64,000 bases of DNA from Roseateles oligotrophus (GTDB taxonomy: Bacteria; Pseudomonadota; Gammaproteobacteria; Burkholderiales; Burkholderiaceae_C). The notes beneath the pieces were generated by a model that saw nothing but the letters and a program-made list of their open reading frames with translations, was not told the DNA's origin and made no database searches. Positions 1 through 9,421 of the stretch are shown here, one piece after another. The number at the start of each line of letters is the position of its first letter. Position 1 is the first letter of the stretch. Both the position numbers and the translations under genes were made by a program. The stretch lies in contig NZ_JACHLP010000001.1 of NCBI RefSeq assembly GCF_014204525.1, positions 310,001-374,000 of the forward strand, written 5' to 3'.

Positions 1-798
1 GTCGGCGTCACGCTGGGTGCTGGTGAAGACAACGGCCTGGTCCAGGTCCTTGTCGGCCAGCAGATGCTCCAGCAATTGGTCCTTGTGATTGTTGTTATCG
101 GCCCAGTGCAGGCGCTGGGTGATGTTCTCGTGGGTGTCGGTGTGCGAAGCCACGTCGATGCGCTGCGGATCGCGCATCAGATCATGGGCCAGGCGGCCGA
201 CGTGGCCGGCGAAAGTGGCGCTGAACATCACGGTCTGGCGCTCGGCGGGGATGCGGTCGGCAACGAACTTGATGTCGTCGATGAAGCCCATGTCCAGCAT
301 GCGGTCGGCTTCGTCCAGCACCAGGATCTCGACGTTATCCAGCACGCACTTGCCCGATTGCAGATGGTCCAGCAGACGGCCGGGGGTGGCGATCAGGATG
401 TCCAGCGGGCCGCTCAGCTGGCGGATCTGCAGGGCGTAAGGCATGCCGCCCAGCACGGTAGCGATCTTCAGGCCGGGCACATGGCGGCCGTAGGTCTGGG
501 CGGCCTTGGCCACTTGCATGGCCAGCTCGCGGGTGGGGCACAGCACCAGCACGCGGGGGCCGTAGTTCTTGCCACGGACGCGCTCTTGCTGAGTCGCGCG
601 GCTGGCCAGGATCTTGCTGAGGGCCGGCAGGATGAAGGCGGCGGTCTTGCCGCTGCCGGTACGGGCCGAGACCATCAGGTCCTTGCCGGCGATGCCGGCG
701 GGGATGGCCAGGGCCTGAACTTCGGTGGCGGTTTCGTAACCGGAATCCTTAACGGCACGCAGGATGGACTCGTGCAGGCCCAGATTTTCAAATGTCAT
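1..798 (-). CDS. DEAD-box ATP-dependent RNA helicase, RhlE-like (3' end cut by window edge)
   Basis: This is the first 266 codons of an RNA helicase that continues past the left edge. Superfamily 2 DEAD-box enzymes unwind short RNA duplexes in ribosome assembly, mRNA decay and cold adaptation. Visible motifs in order are a Q-motif region (FENLGLHESIL, then TEVQALAIP), Walker A ARTGSGKT near residue 46, PTRELA, the box VLDEADRMLDMGF near residue 160 and SAT near residue 192. The helicase C domain is just beginning (VVFTSTQRDAD). The ATG is preceded by GAAAGAAG, a usable Shine-Dalgarno. The closest family I recognise is RhlE, but without the C-terminal domain RhlE cannot be separated from its paralogues. 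A leader of about 450 bases lies upstream. Confidence 0.93.
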   Translation of the reverse strand, partial: MTFENLGLHESILRAVKDSGYETATEVQALAIPAGIAGKDLMVSARTGSGKTAAFILPALSKILASRATQQERVRGKNYGPRVLVLCPTRELAMQVAKAAQTYGRHVPGLKIATVLGGMPYALQIRQLSGPLDILIATPGRLLDHLQSGKCVLDNVEILVLDEADRMLDMGFIDDIKFVADRIPAERQTVMFSATFAGHVGRLAHDLMRDPQRIDVASHTDTHENITQRLHWADNNNHKDQLLEHLLADKDLDQAVVFTSTQRDAD

Positions 799-1258
799 AT
801 CTTCTTTCAACAAAGCTGTGCCCCGCCTGCCGGGCGCGCCAAAAAAGCGCTGATGCAGACGAACGCACACGCTTGACCGCGCACAGCAAAGAAAAGCGCG
901 CCAAGCCAGTAAGGTCGCCGGGAGAAAGCTCGCGTCGTGCGCCAGGTCTTGATGAGTCGGCAATGGTTTGCCGAGGGTGCCTGGGGCGGCGCCGGGGGAA
1001 CAGTCAAAGCGACGGCATCGCCGCCGACCGAACCCGAAGGGCGTTCAGCGCATCACCCAAGGTGGGAGCTCAAGATCACGACAGATGCAGCCTGAATGAA
1101 TCAGGTCCAAGGCACTGCGCGCTCATCTTGTCACTGCGCGCAAAGCTTCAAATCTTGAAGCGTCTGGGCAGCGGCCTGAACAGAGGTCAGAGGAGACGTA
1201 CGAAATGCAGGAGCAACAAGCACTAAAAACCAAGGCCCGCACTCCAAGCAAGCCTGCG
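799..1258 (-). promoter_or_regulatory. Long untranslated leader of the RNA helicase gene
   Basis: About 460 bases separate the helicase ATG from the best promoter candidate, and no convincing gene lies between. Short open frames exist on both strands but lack ribosome binding sites and recognisable content. The segment contains a perfect 7-bp hairpin (GCTTCAA, loop ATC, TTGAAGC; 1145-1161). Long structured leaders are known for cold-inducible helicase mRNAs such as deaD/csdA; a similar role here is inference. Confidence 0.45.
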
Positions 1259-1287
1259 ACTATAGCACACTAGGGTTTTCACGGAAA
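1259..1287 (-). promoter_or_regulatory. Candidate extended -10 promoter for the RNA helicase
   Basis: Read on the minus strand, the -10 is TATAGT (1264-1259) preceded by TGC, giving an extended -10. A weak -35 TTTCCG (1287-1282) lies at a spacing of exactly 17. Transcription would begin near 1252. The call rests on inspection only. Confidence 0.45.
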
Positions 1288-1309
1288 GTATTTTCTTTGG
1301 AACGCCAGG

Positions 1310-1336
1310 CCGGGGTGTGATTCCATCACGCCCCGG
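1310..1336 (-). terminator. Hairpin downstream of the SNF2-like gene
   Basis: Arms of 12 bases (CCGGGGTGTGAT / ATCACGCCCCGG on the plus strand) pair with a single mismatch around a 3-base loop, 16 bases beyond the stop codon of the gene ending at 1353. There is no clean U-run after it, so it may be a weak intrinsic terminator or a 3'-end stabiliser. Confidence 0.45.
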
Positions 1337-1352
1337 CGGCCCGCAGGCCTGC

Positions 1353-4202
1353 TTATTCGGGCAACAAGCTGCACAGCAGGGCCAGCGACTGCATCCAGGC
1401 AGTCAGCGCTTCCCCTTGCAGCAGCCGCTGGCTGGCGTCACCGTCCAGGCTGCACAGGGGCAGCTCGGGCAAGACATCCATGGCCTGCAACATGGCCTGC
1501 TCCAGACCTTGCTGGGCTTGCAGCTGAATCAGCGGCAGGCCGCGCGTGTCCTCCTCGCACATGGCGGACAGACGGCGAGCCAGCAGCTCTTCGCTCCAGG
1601 GCAGCTCCAGATTGATCAGGCCCAGGCCGGCATCCGCGCCTTCGCTGATGAGCTGCAGGCCGGTGGCCGCGGCATCGCTGATCAGCAGCACTTGCACACG
1701 CTCGTCCTCGCGCCAACGGCCTGCCAGCGCCTGGCGCTCGGCCAGGCCTTGGTCGGCGCTCAGCTGCAGCAGCTCGAAGCCCTGGGACTGCAGGCGCCTG
1801 GCCAACAGGCTCAAGGCATCGTCCCACTGGCAGAACACCACCAGGCGCTGTGCGGCCACACCAAGCAGCTCACGCGCCACCGCGGCCACGGCGGCCAGCT
1901 TGGGCGCGTCCGCCGGCAGCTCGGCCGCGGCCGGAGCCAGCAGTTGCGGGCTGATGGCCAGGCGACGCAGGCTCTGTACGGCACGCGCCAGCGCCAGTTG
2001 CTCGGCGTCCGACACATAGCCGCTACGCTCCCAGCGCTGCACGCCGCGGCGCAGCTCGCGCAACAAAGGCAGTTGCAGCGCTTGCTGGGCCTCGCCCAGG
2101 GCCACGCCGCGCAGCTGCACCAGGGCGGGCGGCAACACGGCCGCTAGATCGGCCTTGCTGCGGCTGAGCATCAGGCGCTCCAGCGTCTGGTCCAGCGCAT
2201 CCAGGCCCACAAAGCCCTGGATCTGGCCGGCCGCATCGCGCCTGACGTGATGGCTCAGCAAGCGCGCGTAAGGGCCGCTGCGCTGCGAGTCCAGCAGGTC
2301 CACCAGGGGCAACAAGACCTTGGGCTGGCTATTCAATAGTTGGCCGCTCAGCAGCAGCAAAAAGCCCTGTTCGGGCCGCGCGGCCTCCAGCGCCTTTAGG
2401 GCGGCCAGGGCCTGGCCATCCAGGCGACCGGCCTCGTCCACGATGATGAGTTCGGGCGCAAAAGCCTGCAGCTGGCTCAGGTCCTGAGCCAGGGCCGAGC
2501 TGGCGCAAATTTTGATCTGCGCCGAGCCATCGGCGAGCTGCTCGGCGCGGGCCGCCGCATCGCCCCAGACCAGCTGGGCCGCACGGCCGCTCAAGGTCTG
2601 GGCCTCGGCCAACCAACGGCTCTGGGCCGACTCGGCGCAGAGCAGCAAGACCCGTTCGACGCCGAAATGGCGCATCAAAAGCTCGCTGGCGCCCAGGGCT
2701 TGGGCGTACAGGCCCAGGCCCAGCTCATCGGCCAGCAGGCTACGGCCGGCGCTGACGGCAAACAAGGCCGCCTCCAGCTGGAATATGGGCAGGGGCAGCT
2801 TGAGCAGATTGCGCAGGGCCGGCGTTGCCAGGCCTTGCGGGTAGTTTTGCTCCAGGCGCAGCACGCGCTGGCCGGCATCACGCTTGTGAGCCAGCAGCGG
2901 CCACACGCCCTCCTCCACCCGCAGCTCATGGCCGGCCGCGGCCGCCAGCTGCAGCAGCTGGGCCAGGGCACCGGGCGCCTCCGCGCGCAGCCGGCCGGAC
3001 TCGTCCAGCAAGGCCTGCGCCGCCTCGGCCAGCGCAGGGGGGCATGCCCGACCCTGGCGCCAACGCAGCTGGCGGCGGGCGCCAAAGCGCAGCAAGACCT
3101 CGCTGTAATCGGCTTGCGGGCCGGCACGCAAGGCCTCGGCCGTCACTGGCTGGCTCAGCAGCTGAGCCAGGGCGAAGTCGACATGCTCACAGCTGCCGCG
3201 GTCGCTGCGCGGGAAGGCGGCGCAGTCGCAACGGCAGTCCATGGCCAGGGCGCCCTGCACCTGCACGCGCCAGCTCTGACCCGCTGCCTCGATCTCGCTC
3301 ACCCGGTACTCGCCCAGCACCGAGCCGGCGTTCTGCGCCTGCAAGCGGAAGCGAGGCGGCTCGACCGGCGCTGCGGGAGCAGGAGCCGGGACCGGCGCAG
3401 GCTTGGCCTGAGGGGCTGCGGGCGCGGGGGCTGTTTTTTTCGCTGACTTGCTGGGCGCTGGCGAAGGCTTGGCCTTGGCCGGCTGGGCTTCGAGCGGGGC
3501 CGGAACAGCAGAGGCCGCGGCTTCAAGAGCCTTGCCGGTCTTGACCTTTTGGACAGGCTTGGCAGGCTTGGCGGGTTTGGCGGGTTCGGCCTTGGCTGCG
3601 GCTTTCGGTGCAAGCTTGGGCGCAGCCTCCAGCACGCGCTCGCTGGAGCTCAGCGCACGCTTGGAGGCTTCTTCCACGGCCTTCTTGGCCGCGCCTGCGC
3701 GCTTTGCCGCAGCCTTTACGAGCGGCTTGGGCGCGGGTGCAGGCTCGGGCGCGGGCTCAGCCACGGGCTTGGCCGCCGCCTTCTTGGGCTTGGCCGCGAG
3801 CTTGGGCTCGGGCTCTGCCTTGGCCACAGTCTTGGCCTTGGGGGCCGCCTTGGCGGGCTTGGCTGCCACAGGCTCGACAACTTCAACAGGCTGAACGATG
3901 GGCTTGGCCGCCGCCTTCACCTTCTTGGCCGGAGCCGCCTTGGCCTCGACGGCAGCAGCAGCAGCGGGCTTCGCGACCTTGGTCTTCTTGGCCGCAGGCG
4001 CCTTGCTGTCGGCCTTAGGCTTGGCCTTGCTAAGGGCCTTCTTGGCAGCAGCTTTGGCGGCCACCTTCAGCACTGGCTGGGTCGGCTGCACTTCAAGCAC
4101 CAGCTCAGGCTGCTTGCTTTTGACAGGCGCCGTTTTTTTGGCGGCGACTTTCTTGGGGGCGGACTTGCTCGTCGCGCTGGTCTTTTTGGAGGCTGTAGCC
4201 AT
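1353..4202 (-). CDS. SNF2-family helicase-like protein with SWIM zinc finger and histone H1-like tail, ATPase motifs degenerate
   Basis: A protein of 949 residues starting at the ATG at 4202 (an in-frame TTG lies three codons upstream; neither has a clear ribosome site). Roughly the first 280 residues are Lys/Ala/Pro repeats like bacterial H1-type DNA-binding tails. A SWIM zinc finger follows near residues 318-345 (CRCDCAAF, then GSCEHVDFAL). The rest follows the two-lobed SNF2 layout, but key residues are lost. Walker A reads LLADELGLGLYAQ where active members have DEMGLGKT. Motif II reads VDEAG rather than DEAH. The C-terminal lobe has RRLSAMCEED where HRIGQ is expected. The SWIM finger and basic tail suggest DNA binding, and ATP hydrolysis looks unlikely. 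It lies 54 bases downstream of pabBC on the same strand and may be co-transcribed. Confidence 0.8.
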   Translation of the reverse strand: MATASKKTSATSKSAPKKVAAKKTAPVKSKQPELVLEVQPTQPVLKVAAKAAAKKALSKAKPKADSKAPAAKKTKVAKPAAAAAVEAKAAPAKKVKAAAKPIVQPVEVVEPVAAKPAKAAPKAKTVAKAEPEPKLAAKPKKAAAKPVAEPAPEPAPAPKPLVKAAAKRAGAAKKAVEEASKRALSSSERVLEAAPKLAPKAAAKAEPAKPAKPAKPVQKVKTGKALEAAASAVPAPLEAQPAKAKPSPAPSKSAKKTAPAPAAPQAKPAPVPAPAPAAPVEPPRFRLQAQNAGSVLGEYRVSEIEAAGQSWRVQVQGALAMDCRCDCAAFPRSDRGSCEHVDFALAQLLSQPVTAEALRAGPQADYSEVLLRFGARRQLRWRQGRACPPALAEAAQALLDESGRLRAEAPGALAQLLQLAAAAGHELRVEEGVWPLLAHKRDAGQRVLRLEQNYPQGLATPALRNLLKLPLPIFQLEAALFAVSAGRSLLADELGLGLYAQALGASELLMRHFGVERVLLLCAESAQSRWLAEAQTLSGRAAQLVWGDAAARAEQLADGSAQIKICASSALAQDLSQLQAFAPELIIVDEAGRLDGQALAALKALEAARPEQGFLLLLSGQLLNSQPKVLLPLVDLLDSQRSGPYARLLSHHVRRDAAGQIQGFVGLDALDQTLERLMLSRSKADLAAVLPPALVQLRGVALGEAQQALQLPLLRELRRGVQRWERSGYVSDAEQLALARAVQSLRRLAISPQLLAPAAAELPADAPKLAAVAAVARELLGVAAQRLVVFCQWDDALSLLARRLQSQGFELLQLSADQGLAERQALAGRWREDERVQVLLISDAAATGLQLISEGADAGLGLINLELPWSEELLARRLSAMCEEDTRGLPLIQLQAQQGLEQAMLQAMDVLPELPLCSLDGDASQRLLQGEALTAWMQSLALLCSLLPE

Positions 4203-4256
4203 GGGATGCAATCAGTATTCGCAGTATTCGATTAAGGAGACGATGGGCGCCGCTTG

Positions 4257-6095
4257 TCAGGCACTCGTCGCACCCTCGTCCGCAGCGGCGGCCCACAAGC
4301 GGGCCGGGCACCAGCCGCGCAGGCTATTGAAAAAGGCAAGGTCTTGGGCCCGGGCGAGATCGCTTTTCAGCAAGCGCGCCTCGCTCAAGGTCCCGAGCTG
4401 CAGAAGTTCTTCGCGGTAGACGCCGGGCAGCAAGCCTGCCTGCAGCCGGGGCGTTAGCCAGCGGCCGTCCATCTTCAGCGCCACATTGCCGAAAGAGCAT
4501 TCGGTCAGCTCGCCATCGGCGTTCCAGAGCAGCACGTCAAAGGCTTGCGCCGGTTTCGTGCTGGAGAAAAATTCATAGGCTTCACGCCGTGTCGTTTTGT
4601 GTTGGATGAACTCGGCGCCCGGCCCCTGCGTGTCGATAGGGCTGGGCGCGAGCGCAAGTATCACGCACATTGGCGTGGCCGGCAGTGACAAGCACTGCAA
4701 TTGCACAGCGCCTTGCGGGCTCACGGTGATGCGCAGCCGCCAATCGCCCGAACCCTGGCTCTGGCTCAGGGCATCGAGCTGGCGGCGCAACTCGGCCAGG
4801 GAGAACTTGATGCCGAAGTGCTGGGCCGTGCGCTGCAAGCGGGCCAGATGGGCGCTCAGGCGGATGAATACCCCGTCCTGCAGGCGCAGGGTTTCCAGGG
4901 CCGAGATGGGCGCCTGGGCGCGCAGCAAAAACCTGGCCTTGGCCCGCCATTCGGCCACCTCGGCGCCGGCCTCGGAGTCCAGCGTGATGGCGCTGCCAAC
5001 GCCCACTTGCAGGCGCCCGGCGCCGCGCTGCTCGACCGTGCGTATCGGCACATTGAAGCTCGCCACGCCGCCGGGCTGCAGCAGGCCCAGCGCGCCGCAA
5101 TACCAGCCCCGCGCCTGCGGCTCCAGCTCACGGATGATTTGCATGGCGCGGATCTTGGGCGCGCCGGTGACCGAGCCGCAGGGGAACAGGGCCGCAAAAA
5201 TCGCCGAGAGCGGCAGGCGCGGCGCGCTCACCGCCGTCACCGTCGAGGTCATCTGCCAGACGGTGGGCAGGGCATGCAGCTCGAACAGGCGCGGCACCCG
5301 CACCGTGCCCAGCTGGGCCACCCGGCTCATATCATTGCGCAGCAGGTCCACGATCATCAGGTTCTCGGCCCGCTCCTTCTCGCTGGTGCGCAGATGGGCC
5401 TGGGCGGCCTCGTCCTCCACCACATCGCGGCCGCGCGCGGCCGTGCCCTTCATGGGCTGGGCGGCCAGCAGCCAGGCGGTGGCGGCATCGGGCACGGGCC
5501 GCCAGTCGAAGAACAGCTCGGGTGAAACGCTGGCCACACCCTGCTCGCGCAGAAAGAGCGAAAAACCACCCGGCTGCCCGCGGTGCAGGGCCAGGAAGTA
5601 ATCGGCCAGGTCCACGTCCCCAGCATCGGCTTGCAGGCGGGTGGTGAGGTTGACCTGGTAGCAGTCACCGGCGCGAATCCACTCACGGATGCGCTCGATT
5701 TGCGCACACTCGGCGGGCTCGGCCTGGCTGTCCGACCAGGGGCCACTCAGCAAACCGGTCTGCGCCTGCACCTCCGGCCAGGGTTGGGGTGCCGCCTCGA
5801 ACACCGCGAACTCGGCCAGCGCGCCCTCGCAGGCCTGGCTTTGCAGCGCGGCATCGAAGGCGGCCGCCGCCTCGTAGCGCAGCCCCCCCAGCACCCAGGC
5901 GCCCGCGCGAGCGGCCTGGTGGGCGGCGTCCAGCACGGCCGCCACCTCGCCGGCCTGCATGGCCCGCAAGACCCGGCTGGGTGGCTGGTAAAAGGCGCCG
6001 CGCACCCGCTCGCCGTCCTCGCGCGCCAGCGGGTGGCGGGGGAAGTCGAACGCCGCTTGCAGCTCGGAGGCCTTGTTCACAGCAGGCAGGCCCAA
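4257..6095 (-). CDS. pabBC: Aminodeoxychorismate synthase component I fused to 4-amino-4-deoxychorismate lyase
   Basis: A fused folate-pathway enzyme making p-aminobenzoate from chorismate. The first ~360 residues are PabB-like (IRAGDCYQVNLTTRL, QPMKGTAARG, ENLMIVDLLRNDMSRV, PCGSVTGAPKIRAMQI), the chorismate-binding motifs. The C-terminal ~250 residues are a class IV aminotransferase-fold lyase (PabC) with HKTTRREAYEF, which supplies the PLP lysine, and ELTECSFGNVAL. The glutaminase subunit PabA is not in the window. The start is uncertain: TTG at 6095 gives 612 residues and GTG at 6080 gives 607, with no good ribosome site before either. Only a few bases separate it from the orn stop codon, so translational coupling is likely. 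Confidence 0.9.
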   Translation of the reverse strand: MGLPAVNKASELQAAFDFPRHPLAREDGERVRGAFYQPPSRVLRAMQAGEVAAVLDAAHQAARAGAWVLGGLRYEAAAAFDAALQSQACEGALAEFAVFEAAPQPWPEVQAQTGLLSGPWSDSQAEPAECAQIERIREWIRAGDCYQVNLTTRLQADAGDVDLADYFLALHRGQPGGFSLFLREQGVASVSPELFFDWRPVPDAATAWLLAAQPMKGTAARGRDVVEDEAAQAHLRTSEKERAENLMIVDLLRNDMSRVAQLGTVRVPRLFELHALPTVWQMTSTVTAVSAPRLPLSAIFAALFPCGSVTGAPKIRAMQIIRELEPQARGWYCGALGLLQPGGVASFNVPIRTVEQRGAGRLQVGVGSAITLDSEAGAEVAEWRAKARFLLRAQAPISALETLRLQDGVFIRLSAHLARLQRTAQHFGIKFSLAELRRQLDALSQSQGSGDWRLRITVSPQGAVQLQCLSLPATPMCVILALAPSPIDTQGPGAEFIQHKTTRREAYEFFSSTKPAQAFDVLLWNADGELTECSFGNVALKMDGRWLTPRLQAGLLPGVYREELLQLGTLSEARLLKSDLARAQDLAFFNSLRGWCPARLWAAAADEGATSA

Positions 6096-6099
6096 GGCA

Positions 6100-6687
6100 T
6101 CAAAGGCTCAGGAAATGCTCGCGGTAATAGGCCAGCTCATCGATGGACTCGGTGATGTCGGCCAGAGCCGTGTGGGCCTGCGCCTTCTTGAAGCCGTCCA
6201 GAATCTCCGGCTTCCAGCGCCGCGCCAGCTCCTTCAGCGTGGACACGTCCAGATTGCGGTAGTGGAAGAACTCTTCCAGCTTGGGCATGTAATTGGCCAG
6301 GAAGCGGCGGTCCTGGCAGATGCTATTGCCGCACATGGGCGATTTGCCGGCCGGCACGTATTGCTTGAGGAAGGCGATGGTCTGGGCCACGGCCTCGTCT
6401 TCCGTGATGGTCGAGGCCTTGACGCGATCGATCAGGCCGCTCTTGCCATGGGTGCCCTTGTTCCAGGCATCCATCTTGTCCAGGGTCGCATCGCTCTGGT
6501 GGATGGCGAAGACCGGGCCTTCCACCCGCACATTCAGCTGCGCGTCGGTGACGACCACGGCGATCTCGATGATGCGGTCGCGCTCCGGGTAGAGGCCGGT
6601 CATTTCCAGGTCGATCCAGATCAGGTTCTGCTCGTGCGGGGCCAGGGCGGGCGCGGTGACGGCCAGGGTTTCGGGGGTCGTGCTCAT
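6100..6687 (-). CDS. orn: Oligoribonuclease (DEDDh 3'-5' exonuclease)
   Basis: A protein of 195 residues that degrades the 2-5 nt RNAs left by other RNases and also pGpG from cyclic di-GMP breakdown. DEDDh motifs are plain: [11 protein letters not shown] near the N-terminus, a central [13 protein letters not shown] and a C-terminal AHTALADI with the His and last Asp. The ATG at 6687 gives the family's normal N-terminus; an upstream in-frame TTG would add five residues. It heads the minus-strand run orn-pabBC-SNF2-like and is divergent from the M48 protease across 60 bases. The pGpG role is relevant because the window also encodes a diguanylate cyclase and YajQ. Confidence 0.95.
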   Translation of the reverse strand: MSTTPETLAVTAPALAPHEQNLIWIDLEMTGLYPERDRIIEIAVVVTDAQLNVRVEGPVFAIHQSDATLDKMDAWNKGTHGKSGLIDRVKASTITEDEAVAQTIAFLKQYVPAGKSPMCGNSICQDRRFLANYMPKLEEFFHYRNLDVSTLKELARRWKPEILDGFKKAQAHTALADITESIDELAYYREHFLSL

Positions 6688-6747
6688 AGAGGGAGGAATC
6701 AATGGACTTTGAATGGGCGCTATTGTCGCAGCCCTACACTCCAGCCT

Positions 6748-8052
6748 ATGTTTTCAAGCCTCCCCTCAATCTCTTTGAACCCACAGACCCTGGCGCTGGC
6801 CTTTGCCCTGGCCATTCTGGTGAGCCTGGTCACCAAGTTCTGGCTCAATGGCCGTCAGGTCCGCCATGTGGCCCGGCACCGCGAGCAGGTGCCCGAGCCC
6901 TTCGCCGCTGTCGTGCCGCTGGCCGCCCATCAAAAAGCCGCCGACTACACCATCGCCCGCAGCCGCTTCGGTCTGCTGAGCCTGGCTTTTGGCACCGTGG
7001 TGCTGCTGGGCTGGACCTTGCTGGGCGGGCTCAATCTGCTCAACAAATTCCTGGTCGACGCGCTAGCGCCGCAGTTCGGCGGCATGGTCTATCAGCTGGG
7101 CCTGCTGCTGACCTTCACCCTGATCGGCGCCCTGCTGGACCTGCCCTGGGAGCTGTACAACACCTTCCGCCTGGAGCAGCGCTTCGGCTTCAACCGCGTC
7201 ACCTGGCGGATGTATATCGCCGATGCGCTCAAGAGCGCCCTGGTCGGCGCCCTGATCGGCCTGCCCATCGCCGCGCTGATCCTGTGGCTGATGGGCGCGG
7301 CCGGCGCCAACTGGTGGCTGTGGGCCTGGGGCGCCTGGGTGGGCTTCAATGTGCTGATCCTGGTGCTCTACCCGACCGTGATCGCCCCGCTGTTCAACAA
7401 ATTCGAGCCCCTGCCGGATGAAGGCCCCGAGGGCTTGCGCGCCCGCGTCGAGGGCCTGATGCAGCGCTGCGGCTTCGCGGCCAAGGGCTTGTTCGTGATG
7501 GACGGCAGCCGCCGCTCCGCCCATGGCAATGCTTACTTCACCGGCTTCGGCCCGGCCAAGCGGGTGGTGTTCTACGACACCTTGCTGAGCCGGCTGAACG
7601 GCCCCGAGGTCGAGGCCGTGCTGGCCCATGAGCTGGGCCATTTCAAGCACAAGCATGTGGCCAAGCGCATGGTCCTGATGTTCGCGCTGAGCCTGGCCGC
7701 CTTCGCCCTGCTGGGTTGGCTGTCGCGCCAGCTGCCCTTCTACCTGGCCTTCAATGTGGAGCCGAATATGGCGGCGCCCAACGATGCCCTGGCCCTGCTG
7801 CTCTTCTTGCTGGTGGTGCCGGTGTTCGGCTTTTTCTTCACGCCGCTGGGCAGTTATTTTTCGCGCCGCGACGAATTCCAGGCCGACGCCTATGCCTGCG
7901 CCCAGGCGGGTGGCGCCGACCTGGCCTCGGCCCTGCTCAAGCTGCACGAGGACAATGCCGGCACGCTGACCCCCGACCCGGTCTACGCCCGCTTCTACTA
8001 CTCACACCCGCCGGCCAGCGAGCGCCTGGCGGCCTTGCAAACCTCGAACTGA
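6748..8052 (+). CDS. M48 family (Ste24/CAAX prenyl protease-like) membrane metallopeptidase
   Basis: A membrane zinc protease of 434 residues. There are several hydrophobic segments, including an N-terminal one ([14 protein letters not shown]), two between residues ~75 and 135, two between ~165 and 205, and two after the active site. The zinc site HELGH is at residues 294-298, and the third ligand is probably in the [11 protein letters not shown] segment. The conserved Ste24 region ([18 protein letters not shown]) is present. The length matches Ste24 rather than the shorter HtpX. Bacterial members are thought to act in membrane protein quality control; no prenylated substrate is implied. The ATG at 6748 has no strong ribosome site. 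Confidence 0.9.
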   Translation: MFSSLPSISLNPQTLALAFALAILVSLVTKFWLNGRQVRHVARHREQVPEPFAAVVPLAAHQKAADYTIARSRFGLLSLAFGTVVLLGWTLLGGLNLLNKFLVDALAPQFGGMVYQLGLLLTFTLIGALLDLPWELYNTFRLEQRFGFNRVTWRMYIADALKSALVGALIGLPIAALILWLMGAAGANWWLWAWGAWVGFNVLILVLYPTVIAPLFNKFEPLPDEGPEGLRARVEGLMQRCGFAAKGLFVMDGSRRSAHGNAYFTGFGPAKRVVFYDTLLSRLNGPEVEAVLAHELGHFKHKHVAKRMVLMFALSLAAFALLGWLSRQLPFYLAFNVEPNMAAPNDALALLLFLLVVPVFGFFFTPLGSYFSRRDEFQADAYACAQAGGADLASALLKLHEDNAGTLTPDPVYARFYYSHPPASERLAALQTSN

Positions 8053-8062
8053 AGCCGACACG

Positions 8063-8416
8063 ATGTCCTCTTCCCTGAATCTCTTGACCGCCCAATGCCA
8101 GCCGCAGACCACGGCCCTGAGCGAGGCCGAGCTGCCCACCTGGCTGGCCCTGGTGCCGGGCTGGAAGCCGGTGAAGTATGACGATATGCCGCCGGCCATC
8201 GAGTCACACTTTGCCTTCGACAACTTCTACCAGACCATGGCCTTCGTCAACGCCGTGGCCGAGATCGCCCATGGCCAGGACCACCACCCCGACCTGATCG
8301 TCAGCTTCGGCGCCTGCACCCTGCGCTACAGCACGCACTCGGCCGGCGGCTTGACGCCCAACGACTTCATCTGCGCCGCGCAAGTTTCGGCCCTGCCCGA
8401 GGCCACGGCTGCATGA
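8063..8416 (+). CDS. phhB: 4a-hydroxytetrahydrobiopterin dehydratase (pterin-4a-carbinolamine dehydratase)
   Basis: A protein of 117 residues that dehydrates 4a-hydroxytetrahydropterin, regenerating the pterin cofactor of aromatic amino acid hydroxylases. The active-site signature is GQDHHPDLIVSFG followed by STHSAGGLTPNDF. It begins 10 bases after the M48 gene, and its stop overlaps the rsgA start (ATGA at 8413-8416), so it is translationally coupled to rsgA. No phenylalanine hydroxylase is in the window, so a pterin-recycling role at this locus is not directly supported. Confidence 0.92.
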   Translation: MSSSLNLLTAQCQPQTTALSEAELPTWLALVPGWKPVKYDDMPPAIESHFAFDNFYQTMAFVNAVAEIAHGQDHHPDLIVSFGACTLRYSTHSAGGLTPNDFICAAQVSALPEATAA

Positions 8417-9321
8417 GTCGCCATAGCGACCTCGATCTGGGCCTGGTCGTGCGCGGCCATGGCCGCCACTACATCGTGGAGGACAGCGAGGGCCAGCGCC
8501 GGGTCTGCCATCCGCGCGGCAAAAAAAGCGATTGCGTGGTCGGCGACGAGGTGCGCTGGGCGCCCAGCGGTTCCGACGAGGGCGTGATCGAGGCGGTGGA
8601 GCCGCGCCGCAATCTGCTGTTCCGCCAGGACGAGTGGAAGACCAAGAGCTTTGCCGCCAATGTCGATCAGCTATTGATCCTGGTGGCCGTGGAGCCGGTG
8701 TTCAGCGAAAGCCAGCTCTGCCGCGCCCTGATCGCGGCCGAAGCCGCCGGCATCCCCAGCACCATCGCCCTGAACAAGACCGATCTGCCCGGCAGCGAAG
8801 CCGCCCGTGAGCGCCTGGCCCCCTACCGGGCCATGGGCCTGAATATGCTGGAGATCGCCCTGAAGGGCGAGCCTCAGGCCTCGATTGAACAGCTGACGCC
8901 CTGGCTGAGCGGCAAACGCAGCTTTGTGATGGGCCCCAGCGGCACCGGCAAGAGCACCCTGATCAATCTGCTGATCCCCGACGCGAAGGCCCAGGTGGGC
9001 GACATTTCACAAGCCCTCAACTCCGGTCGCCACACCACCACCACCACCCAGTGGTACTGGGTGGATGGCGAGCGCCAGTCGGCCCTGATCGACTCACCCG
9101 GCTTCCAGGAATTTGGTGTGCGACAGGTCGAGCCGGCCCAGCTGCCGCTCTTGATGCCCGATCTGCGCGCCCACGCCGACCATTGCCGTTTCTACAACTG
9201 CACGCACCAGCACGAACCGGGCTGCGGCGTGCGTGCGGCGGTGGAGGCCGGCCAGATCAGCGCCAGCCGCTACCGCATCTACGGGGAGATCCTGGCCGAG
9301 CTGACGGCCAAGCGCTGGTAG
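8413..9321 (+). CDS. rsgA: Ribosome small subunit-dependent GTPase A
   Basis: A 302-residue late 30S assembly GTPase of the circularly permuted class. The G4 motif (ALNKTDLPG) precedes the P-loop GPSGTGKS at residues 174-181, followed by the switch region with HTTTTTQ and the G3-like DSPGFQEFG. The N-terminal OB fold binds rRNA, and the C-terminal zinc-binding region has CRFYNCTHQHEPGC. Its ATG overlaps the phhB stop by four bases. Confidence 0.96.
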   Translation: MSRHSDLDLGLVVRGHGRHYIVEDSEGQRRVCHPRGKKSDCVVGDEVRWAPSGSDEGVIEAVEPRRNLLFRQDEWKTKSFAANVDQLLILVAVEPVFSESQLCRALIAAEAAGIPSTIALNKTDLPGSEAARERLAPYRAMGLNMLEIALKGEPQASIEQLTPWLSGKRSFVMGPSGTGKSTLINLLIPDAKAQVGDISQALNSGRHTTTTTQWYWVDGERQSALIDSPGFQEFGVRQVEPAQLPLLMPDLRAHADHCRFYNCTHQHEPGCGVRAAVEAGQISASRYRIYGEILAELTAKRW

Positions 9322-9421
9322 GGCAAAAGTCTCGCAAGCGCCGACTGCGGCGCGGCGTGCCAGGGCGGCCGGCGCACACAGCGCCGATACTGCAAGCCAG
9401 CTTCGCCACCCGGCCCCGCCC

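Noticed and set aside
3300-4150. Possible DNA-level tandem repeat or CRISPR-like array
   Set aside because: The repetition is codon-level Lys/Ala/Pro sequence within the SNF2-like protein, without fixed repeat length or spacers.
6702-7421. A plus-strand ATG at 6702 with a good GGGAGG ribosome site
   Set aside because: The frame overlaps the M48 protease gene and encodes low-complexity sequence; the ribosome-like site is the complement of the orn 5' end.
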